DNA from: Pelecanus crispus
Taxonomy: Eukaryota > Chordata > Aves > Pelecaniformes > Pelecanidae
Reading direction: 5' to 3'
Assembly: GCF_030463565.1 (NCBI RefSeq)
Contig: NC_134656.1
Location: forward strand, 2,795,001-2,859,000
Length of the DNA: 64,000 nt
Shown piece by piece: positions 1-31,400 of this stretch (positions are counted from its first letter, which is position 1; the number at the start of each line of letters is the position of its first letter). A model generated the notes under the pieces. It worked only from the letters and a program-made list of their open reading frames with translations. It searched no databases and was not told the origin of the DNA. Position numbers and translations under genes: made by a program.

Positions 1-17512
<17,512 letters not shown>

Positions 17513-17975
17513 ACGTAGCCACATATGGAATAAAGTATATCCCACTCTATGGATTTTAGTTCACCTGGAAGGAGAGGAGCAAAGAAATGGAGACAGCCCT
17601 TTGCATAATTTACTGCGTGTCCGCGCTTGAGTTGCTCCAGAGCTCTCTGGGAATACTTTTTGAGGTTGCATCGTTTTGCCAAGCCATTTTCATCTCTTCC
17701 ATCTAATTTAGGGGAAAAGTCCTTATTAAAGTTTGTACATAGCATGGTGGCATTAATTGGCATATACTCAGCAATGTAAGGACATGAGCTTGTTCCCTAA
17801 AGCAGCACATAAAGAGGCTTCGCACCTACAAACCAGCCCCTGGCAAGGTAGCTCCAGTCATCTTCAGAGGTCTCAGTGTGCCCTGCCTAGTAATTTTGCC
17901 CTGTCAAGCTGAAGCGGTTCAGGACTGTGTGTCTCTGTATAAGTCATTTTATAAATAAAGTTCCAGATTTGGGCT
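17513..17975 (+). other. CHRNA4: Probable CHRNA4 3' UTR
   Basis: Sequence from the stop codon to the region just after an AATAAA at 17954. An earlier AATAAA (17529-17534) lies only 17 bases after the stop and would leave almost no UTR. The exact cleavage point is inferred; longer UTR forms that run further right cannot be excluded. Confidence 0.55.
17954..17959 (+). terminator. CHRNA4: Candidate CHRNA4 polyadenylation signal
   Basis: AATAAA within ATAAATAAAG, followed about 20-40 bases later by a GT-rich stretch (CTGTGTAGGATGTGGTCTGTGG), which is the expected downstream element. It is the best-placed signal after the CHRNA4 stop. Confidence 0.6.
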
Positions 17976-20900
17976 ACCTGTGTAGGATGTGGTCTGTGGT
18001 CAGCTGGTAAAGATGGACAGACTGGAAAGGCTGAAGGAACTCCTCAAGGCAGCTCAGCTCCTTTGGGACCAACAGTGATCATCGGCTCACCAGAACACAA
18101 CAGCTACGGTCTTTATGATGACCGAGGTTACTTTGGCCAATGCCCTTCAGAAACCATGGGGATCACAGCTGAGTGAGGATCATGCAAATGAAGGGAGGAT
18201 TTGGGGTTAAGATGCAGACTGTATTGCTTTACTACTTACACTTTAGTGTTCTTCCCAGGGAAATTTCCTGGAAAGAACAAGTTATGGCTGCTGCAAAATA
18301 ACAGAGGGTCACCCTGAGCCCAAAAAGCCTTGCTGTAGGTAGGGGAGGTACTCAGAGATGGAGAAGCCACAGCAGAAATCCAGGATGGTGCATTAGTGTA
18401 ATAAGGAAATGTGCCAGTACACGGGGAAACCTGAACAGGTCACACAGCCACACTTGGGAACTGAGAATAGCATTTTGCAGAAATTGCAGGTATTAATTAA
18501 ATTAATTAAATTTGGCCAGTTGTTTCGGCAACCGTGCTCTTCCCAGCTCTATCCGGACTAAACCAACCTTTTTTTTGCATGTCTTGTCCTTGCTTTGGGA
18601 CCTGCAGCGAGAAGTAGGGGACAGGCACCACCAGCCAGAGAGAGGGGGATGCTGGAGCCCTGTCCTACTGCAGGGAGACATCGGTGCATGATGGCACAGC
18701 TGAGCCAGATGTGTGGGTGAAAGGCAGGAATACAGAGGGTAAGAATGGGCTTCATCAATCTTCTGCCTTTTCTCTGCATGCATTTGCAGCTGCAGGAGTG
18801 ACCACATTTGGACAGACCGTAAGTCCATCCAGCTCAGCACCCTCTCTGTTTGGTACTTACAAACCCACCGTTCCCATCCTCATTGCTGATCTTGGGTGCC
18901 AGGTGGGATCAGCACGGCAGCACCCAGCCCAGTGTCTCCCTGCTTACTTCTGAGGCCTCATAGGCAGAAGGGCTTATAAACAGTTTACCACAGTGTGCAA
19001 GGAAAGACAGACCTAATCTAAAAAGACAGGCTTCCCGCGGGACGTGCCGTGACTGCATGGCTCAGAGCCCAGGCAGGCAGCTGAGGAGCTCTGGGCTTCC
19101 CCCAGCACCTCCTCCGCACCACGCAGCTGGGATCAGCATGCACGAGACTGTCTGGCCACTGTGAAGTTGACTGCTAGGCAGCTCTGGCTAGCCCAGAGCT
19201 TTGGAGAACACACACCAGGAGAGGCAGGCAGCTGCCTGGAGGCCAGCACAGAAGGTCCCAGCAGAAGCGAGAGCCTGGGGTAGGTGAGACCCCAGGTAAG
19301 AAGTGCAGCACCCCTACACAGCAGCCTGGCACATGAGGCTTGCTGGCTCACTAAGAGCTACATAGGCGTGTGACAGTAATGCTGGAACTGAAACAATATG
19401 GTTTAAAGAGTCATCTTTGAAATAGAAGTTACTGCACTCAGTCCAAGCAATACAGGCTAAAAATCAATGCAGTGATCAGCCTGTTTGGCCTCATCTAAGA
19501 AGCTACAACTGACCTCCATGTTCACAGAGTCAGCCAAGTGCTTAAAATCTGTACAGTTCACAGAAACATAGAGTAGCTGTGGCTTGGGCCAGTTCCACGA
19601 GGAGCTCTGCTGGCACAGCACAGGGAGGGAGGATGAGGGAGCCTGAGCTGCTGCCGCCGCTTTGCTTGTTTTCAGAATAAAGAGACGCTCAGTCTTTGGA
19701 GATGCTAATTTATCCCTTTTCACAGTCCGTGAGTTTGCTTATGGCAACGAAAGGAAAACACACAGTCAAACATCTTCAAGGTCTAGTGCATAAATGTACG
19801 AACACAGCTGCAGTCTGCATCACGGCGGCTGCACGCCACAGAGCGGGACGGGTTATGGATTGGGTTGCAGACAGGCTGGGCTTACGGAGGTGGCCTGAAC
19901 CCTCTCCAGCACCTTTTTGCATTTTGAGTGCACCGATAAAATCATCGTGAAGGTGGGATGATTTGTGAGCCTGGGCATTGCTGAGTCAGGGGCATCATAT
20001 CACCAGCCTGCAGCCGTGCCCATGATAGCGGTTCAGAGCTCCCACTGCAACCTCCTCCTCCTCCTCCTCCCGGGCCCATGGGCACCGATAGCAAGAGAGA
20101 GGGTGGGAGGCTTGGCTGTGCATGCACATTTTTAGCAGGAAAACCACATGCCCTTTCCAAGCTAGTCTGGAGAGTTGGCAGCAGCTCGAGTCTCTGCTCC
20201 CGTCTCCCAGTAAACATGGGCTCAGGCAGCAGCGGAGCAATGGCCAAAGCAGACCAGGGGTGGGGACCCACAGAGGAGAGGTTTAAGTACAGGTTTAAGA
20301 CCCAAAGGTTTAAGGTGACTGGGAAATTCAGCAGGGGCAGGCACAGGCTGTACTTTGCTCACAGCAAAGGGCCCATCTCAAATCTTCACTTTTTCTACAA
20401 AAAGTTATTGCCAGTGCACACAGCATGCACGGCAGCGTCTCAAGAGGAGCATTGCGTGGTGACAGCAACGGAGCAGGACCGCCTGGCAAGGACATGAAAC
20501 TGCAATGCAACCCCTGGCAGAACTGCCCTGCCACGCAGGAGGAGGAGGAAAGAGCCACACGCATCTGCTCCATTAGCACATCAAAAATATCAGGTGTGAT
20601 TAGGAGTGCTAAGGATGTGGTTGTGTCCCTGAAGAGTCAGCACCACTGCAGGATCACAGGGTTTGGCAGGGCAAGATGAGAAGTGACACCTGAAACCAGT
20701 TACAAAGCTCTTACGGGTGTTTGGGGAGAAGCTCGGTAATGCAGGTCACTGGCATCCTGTTTTGCTAACACCATAACATTTTTCATACAGTGGCAACTCC
20801 ATTTCTTCTCACGTGGCATTAATAGTTCCCCAGTTCAAAGTTCAAATAAAGTCTTGCCTTCTGCTGTGCCTCCTTGTAAAATCTGAGGGGAGAAAATAGG

Positions 20901-23900
20901 AATCAACACCTACCGCTCTTTCTTAGACGCATTATTCCAACTTGGAGGTTGTTAAGGAGGATGCTATCCCTCCATAGAATTCAATGATCAGAAACTGGAG
21001 GAAAACTGGGACATGAACCAGACTATAACTGTAGAATAATGAATAATTCTGCTGTTCCAAACCCATGAAACACAAAGGGAGAGGTTTTTAGCATATGAAA
21101 GAATCCAGGAAAATGTATGCAGCTGGGCTGTTAACATTTGCAATGTTCCCAGCTCAGAACTGATTCCCGGGACTTGCCTGAACAAGCTGACATCAGAAGA
21201 AGAGTGAGGAAGCAAGGCTGGGATACAGCAGGAGCTCTAAAACTGCCTTGGAAGAGACCCAGAGCAAAGTAACTGGTTTTCAGGATCTGGGAGTGCAAAA
21301 CTAAGTTCAGAGAACCTAAAGGCATCACAGAAAGCAGACACAGACGCTGATCTTTTCTGTTTTGCTTGTGGAGGAGAGATGATATCCTCACCATAGTGTT
21401 TCATGCTTTCCCACCAGTACAGCTCCATTGGCCATGAATGGAAGAAGTCCAAAAGCATAGAAACCTGACTGTAATAACCTCAGTTACCACCATTTTTCCG
21501 TTTTTCCCTACATCCTCTTTCCTCTGGTTCCCTAATGCTCACTTTGTCTGGGTCATCTTCCCAGCCATAGGGCACGCAGGGTATTTTACCTGCAGCTGGC
21601 TGGCAGGATGACCTAGGCAATCCCCATTTCCCAGCATTTTCAGGACTGTTTTTTACTATATTATCTGATTCTCCAGTGAGCTAATCCACATAGCTCGTGT
21701 CACCTCCCTTTTGGATAAGTTTGTCTCTAGACATTTATCAAGAAGTTGGACTCGAGGACATCCACTCGTGTAGATACAGACAGGCAGAAAGACACGCGTG
21801 TGAGATGTAAGATTCATCTACGGTACTAAGGAAAATCCCCCTATGACAGCCCCACCTGCCTTGATAGCCCCTGTGGGCCCTCCCCCACTGCAGTGATGCC
21901 CTTTTATGAAACCTTGCATCCCCACCCAGGATAACTTCTTTGTTTCCAGCCCTTGAAATCTGGTCAAACCAAGCTGTTGAGCCCCAAAGAAAGCCTTTTC
22001 AGAGCTGCTTGTTAGCAGTGTTGCTGGTTAGTCCTCTGTGCTTATTGTATCTTACTCCTGAGACCAATTTAACACCTTAAAATGATGCTTGTGGTAAAAA
22101 AAAATCTGTCTCTGAAAGGTCCTCAGCCTCTACCCGAATCCAGCTGCACCAGGTGGGTCAAACTCTGCTGCAGGGATAAAAATCCAAATTTATCGCAATT
22201 TAAGGACTGGAGGAGAGAAGTTTTAAAGAAACTGAAGATATGATATCACATAGCACGCCGTGTGGAAAAGAAAGTCTCTATGACACATACTACTTAAGGG
22301 CAGTAATAAGAATGAGCAAATCGGGACAAAGCATTTCAGTAAGTACTGAACAGAAGGGGCGGTAACCAGACATTAGTCTGCAAAGGTGAAGAAATGGTAG
22401 GAACTTGTGGGATTTCACGAGGACATGTTAAATTTATGCACAGAGGTTAATTCAGGTTTATCCAGAAAACAGGTTTAAATGCAGAAAAACTAATATCCAA
22501 CCTTTTATTTGTAGCAATTAAAGCTTTGAGAACAAAGGCCTTCCTAAGGAAAGATCTGCAAGGGCATTTTTTAAACCACATTGCTAATGAACGACACTGT
22601 TCTTAACTACAGGTTGCATTAAAAGTGATAAACGGGGCCAGAAAAGTACACAGCGTGCTAAAGAGCAGCGCAAGAGGGAAAACAACAGGTTGTGTTCAGC
22701 AAAGAGCGTGGGATATTAATACTCACAAATGCCTGGTTTCTGTACTCACTGACAGAGGAGGGAACTGCAGTTTGGGCTGGGCAGGGTCTCCTGAGCCTCC
22801 CTGCACCTCCACCTTTAGGGATGCTGTGTTTCTCCAACCGCTGAAATCTTTTCTTTTTGCGGTTTAACAGCATGCAATGTTCGCTGCTGGATTAGGACGC
22901 TCGCAGCGCCTGAAATCTCTCAGCAGAAATGCTCCTTGGCTTCAAGGAATTGGGTTACAGAGCACTTGCACATACGCTCTGTGATACTAGGTGAACTAAA
23001 TATCCATGATTTCAAGTAAATAAAACCCCTCATGGGACAAAGTTTAAGAACACAAATGGACAAGTTGTTTGTGTAGGTTGCCTGGCTCCTAATCAATAGC
23101 CCTTCTGGGACCCAATTTTGTTAATGTCTGACCCTTCATGTTTTATCTGAAATAATCAGACAAAAGCAAATGTCACTTGAAATTCTACCAAATAGATTAA
23201 ATCCCAAGGCAGGCAGTGAGATGATGTTAGTAACTTTCAAAAACAGTTGATAAAGAAAAATAAGAGAGCTCCATCTCAAATCACCTGCAGTTACAAGATT
23301 TGAACAGGCAGAGCAGCAAGTTCAGAACTGGGAATTTGGCTGCACTGATTTAAATTGGACAGGAAGCAGAATTACCAGCAAAATGCAAATATTCCACATT
23401 GAACTGCTTACCTTCCCCAGTCTGTGAGCATTTCAAGGGAACAATTTTGGTTCTGCTGTACAGCGTACCCCTTTTACCTCCTTGCCTTTCCTGCCCACTG
23501 CTTTGCATCTGCCAGTTATCTCAGCTACTGGGTTTTATATCCACTGCTGAATGCAGAACCATTCTGAATGCAACTTAATGCAGGTTTGGTAGGTTTATTT
23601 TCAGAATGCCTTCATTTTTCAGAGAATAGGGAAAACAGAGATCAAAAGTTCTTTGACCTGTATAAACAAAATATCTACAACTCCGCAACACATATGCAGG
23701 TTGTCTATCCCAACAAACGCATCTCTTCCAAACACCGTCTTCCCCACGTGCTGTATACTTCAGCTCCTCTGACCAATCCATTTTCCTTCTGGCTGGAGAT
23801 TTGTCTGCGGCAACACTTCACCTAAGCTAGAAAGATTTCTATTTTATCTGTCAAGGCAACTCTGGAAAGCTCCAAAGTGAACAAAAACGTTATTTCTGTC

Positions 23901-25456
23901 AGAGTGGTATTTCTATGCATTTTCCTACATTTTCCAAAGGGAATGTATGTCATACTGGAAACATTCATTCTTGGAAGAGAATGAATGTATATTAAGCTAA
24001 GGACTAGTTTAAATACTTACAGGATGCAGTAATCATATTTTTATGTGACTTTTGTTGTAGGATGACTCCCATACAAGTCTGATACGTTCAAATGTTCCTT
24101 TAGCAAAAATTTTTAACTCTAAGATTTTTCCATAATGACAAGATGAAATAATATTCAGATTCCTTGTCTAAACAACTTAATTTTCTTAAGGTAGACCTCT
24201 TTCTCTTTGGTATTTATGTGACAATCTAGTTTCTAAATGTGGATGTATTTGCTCTTAAGTTTTCAAAGGTTGGCTATAGCCGTATGAATACCCAGCTACC
24301 GGTCTGCATGTAGCCGCAGAGACTGCACAGCCAAACTAAGTCAAAGGAACACGCATGATGCTCCAGTTTTTGCCTTTTAGCATCTTTGGGCAAATCCATG
24401 CTGATACTTTTTGCTTCGCTCCGCTTTTGCAAAAAATTAAGTGTTTTGTTGCTCCAGGTTTAAATCACAGTTCAGACACAATTGTTTCTGAAGCCGGGGC
24501 AGTTTATAAGGAGTGTAATCGAGCACAGCCTAAAGTAGCGATTGCGAAGGAGGAGGTACATTTTTATCAGTATCTCTGTGGTTTGTTGTGGGTACATATT
24601 AGACTATGGCTCACGCAAGGAGAGGGGCGTAACATGACAATTACCTCCATGTCGTATACATAAAAATCGGGCTCAGAGCTATTCAATATTCTACCTGATA
24701 AAATGTAAGGTAGCTACTCAGGCTGCAGGAGGCAGAGGTGGAAAAGGCCAGGTTAATCTCCAGCTCCTCTTGGCGCAAGGCTGTGCTCTGTCTGACCTAA
24801 GGCTTTGCTTGACAGTTGCCAAGCCCCAGAGGACGAGGCTAAATGGTGAGATCTGTCACCTCACGGGAAGATTATCGCACTGTCTGCGGTGCTTGTGCAC
24901 ATAACACCCCTGCAAGAAAGCCATCAGCGTTTTGCCAAAAGCAGAAACACTCAAAATGGTGCTAGACTTTGTTACCTTGTCAACCAACAGAAAACGCAGT
25001 TTTGCTCCAGTGGATTTGAATTTTTGGGTATGAGGTGCTGTTTTTCTCTGTGCTGGGGACTCAGAATAACAAGTGACTAAAATAAACCACAAGCAGACAA
25101 ATGGGCAAAAGTTATCTGTTATTTCTGAGCATTTCACTACATTGTTTCTTTTTCTTACAAGTCTGTCAGCCTCCACCTCTGTCTGTGTCTTTCTCTTGCT
25201 GTGGGACATGCAATGTGAGTTTGAACGCTGCAGTTGTCCAGTGCTGAAAACCAGACGGACGACTCATCTGGACACAGGCTGGTTTGGTGGCTTTAGTGTT
25301 TGATTGACTTCTCCATATAGAAATGATGGGACATTAAAAAAACCCCACAAACACCACATTTGGTGTTCAGGTTGCTGCTTCTCTTGGAGTGCATGGAGCT
25401 TTCACCCGGAGATTTCCAGGGCAAAGCAATGTCTTCAGCTGCCTCCGCACCAGCCG
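17976..25456. other. Intergenic interval between the 3' ends of CHRNA4 and COL20A1
   Basis: About 7.5 kb with no open frame that shows a recognisable domain on either strand. It contains a CTC/GAG-type triplet run near 20048-20070 and a + strand AATAAA at 20845-20850. A - strand AATAAA lies at 23599-23594 and could serve a long COL20A1 3' UTR. Part of this interval may be 3' UTR of either gene. Confidence 0.5.
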
Positions 25457-25470
25457 TCAGGGGATGAAAT
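25457..25470 (-). CDS. COL20A1: Candidate COL20A1 terminal coding exon (tentative)
   Basis: The preceding exon ends in phase 1, so the last exon must supply two bases and then a stop in that frame. Here a good acceptor (pyrimidine tract, TTTCCACACACAG) is followed by AT TTC ATC CCC TGA, giving a tail D-F-I-P after ..GPGGR. The acceptor is the best I found below 25973, but such a short exon cannot be proved from sequence. A rival lies at 25723-25745 (tail AVAEQVE or VAEQVE, weak pyrimidine tract). Confidence 0.3.
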
Positions 25471-28400
25471 CTGTGTGTGGAAAGGAGATGAGGCCACTGA
25501 GCAAATGAATAAATCAGTGTCAAGTACTGAGAAGGAATGGTGCAGAATTAATTCTTTTCCCTTGTAAATCTTTTGTTCGGTGCCCGTGATTTTCTTCATT
25601 TCCAAGGATTTTGTACAATTGAGCCTCCACGAAATGTCTGTGTAGGAACTGAGATATTGTTCCCTCTCTATGCACCATAGAAATATTGCCAGGGACATTA
25701 AGACCTGAAGATACCCCCATGATCACTCCACCTGCTCGGCCACTGCTGCAGTTATGTGCTAGTCTATGAAGGATGGCTGAGCAGCAGTCAATTGAACCGG
25801 CTTTTTTCCATATGAATTGCACGTGAATCATCCTGATTGCTTTGCAAAGGAGGCTCTTGCAGGACTGACAGTGCCTGAAGGGTTAACAGAGGTCTCTGCC
25901 TAGCTTAAGAGAAGTAACCAGAGAGACCAGTTCTAAAATCATAACTTTTGCACTGAGATAGTCAGGACTTACCTCTTCCACCTGGCCCATAACATCCAGA
26001 GATCTCACAGCCCCCTGGATATCCAGACTGCCCAGGCTGCCCTCTGACACCGGGAAAACCTTGAGGACCAGCATTTCCAGGGTAACCCTTCGGACCTGGT
26101 TTCCCCAGCACAACTTCTCCTGGTGGGCCTGAAGAAGGAGAAGCACTGGAAGCTGTAGCACACCTAATTCAGCTGCTTCAGTGTAATACCTCTTTTATAT
26201 TTTCTCCATCCTACATGGTGGTTAATTTTCTGACTAGTGTTTCCTTATTTTGGTGGAAAAAATGGACCTGCCAGTTGGAAAACCTCTTCTGAATCCCAGT
26301 AACTAGAGAGCACCTTAAGGGTACCCAGCTTGGCTAAAAATGGAGCCTGGTTATGAGAATCCAAAGTCCACCTATGTGTCAATACAGGAAAGCACCTTAA
26401 CCCCAGGATCCATCCCAGAGTCATTGTTTTTTGTGTCTTTACATCTCAACTATAAAAATTTAAATACTGAATAATATGTTTGACCACGCTCTCTTGATAG
26501 TGCCTGGTTTTTTACGTCAGTGGCAAACCCCCCACTGATTCCAAGTAACAGGGATCCGGATGGAGGAGTACACCAAATCCTAACAGATTACCCAAAACCC
26601 CTTGTGTTTCACGAGCTGAATTTTCAGAGTTTCCATCCCCTGAGCATCTGGTCTTGCATGCAAAAAGGCAGCAAAACTAGAATTCCCTGCGTGTGTCTCA
26701 GGTCCTTAAAATGCATCATTACCTGGGAATGGGTACCAGAGGGACTGCCTGGAGCAGTCTCTTGCATCTTAGCAGAGAGGAACCATCCAGGACGCTGCCC
26801 AAGAGTGCTGCGGTGGGAAGGTCAGTCTGCCCCACCACAGTGGTCCTAAGGCTGAATGAATGGTGCTTTGAATCTGGCAGCTGGTGAGCTCTGGATGGCC
26901 CCACTGGGTCAGTACAAAGAGGTTGTATTCACTTTACCTGTTCTGCCTCTGGGTCCTTGGATCCCTTCCTCACTGGCTCCAGGCATCCCTTTTTCTCCTT
27001 TGGGCCCTGGGGCACCTAATCACAAGTAAGAGATAAGTGTCACTCACTGCATTTTGAATTTCACCCTGAATTAATGCCCCACCAGGCATCTTCTTAGATG
27101 TGGAAGTGGAGTCACAGCCCTTTGCAACACAGAGAAATATCAATTTCCTTTAATTCTGCCTGGGCACCTACTCTCTTTTCCAGAGTCACCAATTACCCAT
27201 GACCAACAGGGCTCCAACCAGCACTGATTTACAGCCTGATGTGTGTGAAAATGGTAGAGTCCCCATCCCTGGAGGTGTTAAAAAAATGTGTAGACGTGGC
27301 ACGTTGGGACATGGTTTAGTGGGCATGGGGGTGTTGGGTTGATGGTTGGACTGGTGATCTTAGGGGTCCTTTCCAACCCTAATGATTCCTAGTTCTACTT
27401 TCATTAAAAAATAATCCAGCCACCAAGGCAGGAAACATGAAATTAATTATTACTCTACCCTTAATTGGTTTAGTGGTGGACTTAGTAGTGTTAGGTTAAT
27501 GGTTGGACTTGATGATCTTAAAGGTCTTTTCCAACCTAAATGATTCTATGATTCTATGAAAATGGAGATTTTTCACAGAGAAATTCATAGCGCTGGCATT
27601 AGTGCACTGGCCTGAGTGTGGGGTCCACTCCCATGCTCTTCACATGGATTGGACAAATCACAAAGCTGAACCGTCTCTTCGACCAGGTGCTGGTAAGTCA
27701 GGCTTGCTGTTTTCACATTAAATTGGTTGTGAAACCAGTACATCTCAGCAAAACAGGTGCATTTTGACAAAATACCATTTTTCATATTTTTAAAATGAAA
27801 ATACTATTATCAGCCATGTCCTTAAGATTGTTTTTCAGTGAGATCTGTCTTCTCCCATCTCTGTGCTCAACAGGCTGGAAACATCTGCAGGTTATTACTT
27901 CCCTTCTCTCTTAAGTGGCTTTTTGATAAGCTCTGCAGATACAAGCTAAGACTGAACAGTGCCAGAGCAAGGAATTAAATAGAAAGTCTCTAGTTACTTC
28001 GAGGTGTTGGGACACTGCTGAAACCAACATTTTTCATTTTATTTTGACAGACAATTACTTGAGCTACTGACAAACATTGTCTGCAAAACCAAGCAAAATA
28101 TATTCCCACCATTCACTGATTCATGTGCAATATGCCACTCTCCAAGATTACATTAATCTATTTCTTTAGTCATGTGTGAGGCTTTTGTTGTTGGAACTAC
28201 TGCTGCAGAAACCTACTTCCACTTTCAGTATTACTTCAGTTGCCTCACGCCCTCCTTCAATGTTTTGCAAGACTTGTCATTTCTGCCCAGAGGTGATCCA
28301 TTCCACCACCACATGTTCATCCAAATGGCTGTTTCTTTTGCCTTTCTGTACGAAGAGCCTCCTGCCCACTAAAATCAAACTGTCCATCCTTCAAAACCTA

Positions 28401-31400
28401 CAAACTGGCCTTCCTCTCAAAGCAGAGCTTGCATAAAAGTGAGCTGCATCTGTCTTCTCCCTACTCTTTGAGCTATCTAACTTGGGTTACTCTTCCTAGA
28501 AGAGAGAAGTCCAACAGGAAAATAGTAATCAGATGAGATAATATCAGGGTTATCTTTAAAATACTGCTTGAGGCACTAAAATGTTTAGCTAAAGTATTAA
28601 AGATATAGTCAAATGCTTACGAACGCTTCTGTTCATACCTCTTTCTCCAGGATACCCATCTTTGCCTGGCTGTCCAGGGATGCCATTTTCTCCTCTTTCT
28701 CCGTTGCTCCCAGGGGGACCTGGAGGACCTGGTGGTCCTGGTTCTCCTGGTTTTAACCTTTCTTCCCAAACAGGAACTGGCTTTCTTGCATGTTCATGAA
28801 TGAATGAGTCAAATTTCAACACATGAGCTAAGAAGGGAAGACAGAAAATGAATGTTTCCTTGGCTGAGAAATTCAGAAAAGAGACAAAACCAGAGGATGT
28901 TGTCTAAGAAGGTACTGAAAACTATCAGCTAGTGCTAAAAGGCTGTCAGTCCAAACTGAGAAAGCCAGAAGCTAAGAGGAAAATGGGCAGCTGAGTCATG
29001 ACTTTGCTGCCTGACCTTTGGCAAACCTCTGCTTCTCTTCATGCATCACAGCACAGGATCTTTACCAAAAATGCCTTGTCTCAAGAGGAATCAGCACAAA
29101 TCACCAAAATAATGATTTCTTTCAAATTAGTTTCAAGCTTTTCCATTTGAAAAATAAAGGAGCCTTTGCAAAGTGCCAAAGGGTTTTCCGAAGAAATATT
29201 TCACAGGTCTCTGTGCTAATGCCACCCAATAAAACCAATGCAAGACTGAGAGCCTGTGACAGGACGCTTGCTGTGCGTGGTGCTCAGTACGGCACAGGTC
29301 GGAGAAGCTCCCTGGGTCACCACAGCTTCATGCTGTCTCCCTCTGGTTTTGTTCACCACTGCTGGAGAGGCACAAACACGCTTGGGAGCTGGGCTGGTTA
29401 TACTCACTCTGAATCATCCGCTCACAAGCCTGGCTAACAAGCTGGTAAATTGTGGCCAAGGACTGTGGTTCCCCCTAAAGTGAAACAGGTTTTTTTAATT
29501 AAAAAAAAAAAAAGCAGTGTTAATATCTCTTTAAAAGGATCAATACCATAATGCATGATAGCTTTCTGTCCCTTCTTTTTGACAGCTTGCATCTCAGAGA
29601 TATTAATTACCGTGAAATGCAGATTTATTTATTTATCACAAAGCTCTGAGGCTGTAAAATTGAAACTGGGAAACATCAATAAGTGCTTTTCTCCTGCACA
29701 TCAAAAAGCCCATACTGAATCTCAGTAATTACCAAAGCTACCAAAAAAGGGAGAGTAAATTTCACCCTCAAATTTTATCAAAAAAGATGCTAAGGCTGTA
29801 ACTCAATGTTCTGTGATATGTAAAACATTTAATATGATCAGATATTACAATGTCTTATCTTTGTCTAAATCTTTTATGAATATTGATTCTTACTGTATTC
29901 TGAATAAACCATATCTGAGGGATTCTTTAGAAAGTTTTAGTGCAGTAGGGAAAAGTGCTAAAAATGCATTTATAAAATACACATCTCTGGCAGGATCACT
30001 GTGCAGATTATCCAGACTTAAACAAAAGCTTGGCACAACAACCAAGGGAGGGAAAAAGGAAAGTTCTGCTGGGGAAAAAGAGAAAAAAGAAAAAAAAAAG
30101 TATAGAAAAGAAAAAGCTAGTGGGAATGGAAGGAGAATGGTGTTAAAATTTTTAATACTGAAGCATTAACTGAAGCCTAATTCACATAAATCAATCTTGG
30201 CAATGAGACTCAGACTCCTAGACAGACACAGGGTTGCTTTTTAACCAAAAGTCAGGATGAGAAAAAACTTCCTCTCACAATAAAATAAACCTTCAAAGGC
30301 AGCATAGATCTCCTGACATCAAATGCTTTGTGCTGGGGCATGCCAGCGGATTATTACAAATGAATCCCCTCTTATGCAGTACATTAAAAAAGAGCAACTC
30401 AGTCAAGTCAAGTGGGTTTGTTTTTAACTTCTCAGCAAAGAATGGATTTTCAGTTGACATTTCTTCTTCATTACTACAGTTGAAACCAGGGAGCTCCTGA
30501 CTGCTGCAGGATTATTTATATCCCACCAGCATAGGCAGTGCAGGTGAATGCAAAGGCAACAGTCTACAGGTCCATGAAGTTATTCAACACTTTTGTATGT
30601 TTGTATGTGCAAGCACAGCTCGCAAAGCTCGTTACCACATCCACTCTTCTGAGTGTAGGATGCAGTGGCAGTGTTGCTGCCCTGCACCACAAAAAAAACT
30701 CACTTTCTCGCCTCTTTCTCCTTTTGGACCTGGCAGCCCCTGCAAGGAAAGAAAAGAAAAAAATAAAAATCTAGGGAAAGGAAGAGCAGAAGAAAACAAA
30801 AGAAATCAATGGGGATGTGGGACATGGAGCACAGTTTGTTTCCTACATTCTTGTCATTTCCTTGACAGTGACTAGAAGAGTTGCAAGCTCATAAGAATAT
30901 TTTTATTTCTTTTTTAAGTAAAAGAATAATAAAGCAGCAGCTGGAGAAGTGGCATAAAGCACCATCAACAGACATCCAGAAGTTCCTCAGATACAATCTT
31001 AGAAAAGATTTCCCAACATAGCAGGTCATTTTTAACATCCGAGAAGAAATAACTGTGATATCTAGACCAGTGGTTGCCCCTACAAACCCAGCACTGGCTA
31101 CTCCAGCTCAGGACTGACTTTCTTGCTTTATTCTAGAATCTTACACCAGAAATTTGTTTGGATGTTGGATTTTGTGTAGCTTGTGAATCTACAAAGAGCA
31201 AAGGGAGGTGGGATTTGTTAAATGCTTTATCAACAGTTAAGTAGCCTGAGCTTTGCATATCCAGACATCTCCTTAAGAAGGATGAGTGTGAATTAAAACT
31301 GTTCTTTAGACTCTGAGGGAGAGCTGCTGTGGGAACAGCTTGTTTCCACTCAATTATTTCATGTCTTGGTCTTCTGTGAGACCCAAAAGCAGAAACTTAC

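Noticed and set aside
20048..20070. Triplet CTC/GAG run as a coding repeat
   Set aside because: Short, outside any supported gene; simple repeat only.
25520..25831. 103-codon - strand open frame below COL20A1
   Set aside because: Considered as a C-terminal COL20A1 extension, but in this frame it does not join the phase-1 end of the preceding exon and shows no collagen or known tail motif.
26719..26904. Possible extra COL20A1 exon between 26129 and 26937
   Set aside because: An acceptor-like and a donor-like site exist on the - strand, but the enclosed sequence has no Gly-X-Y pattern and meets a stop in the needed frame.
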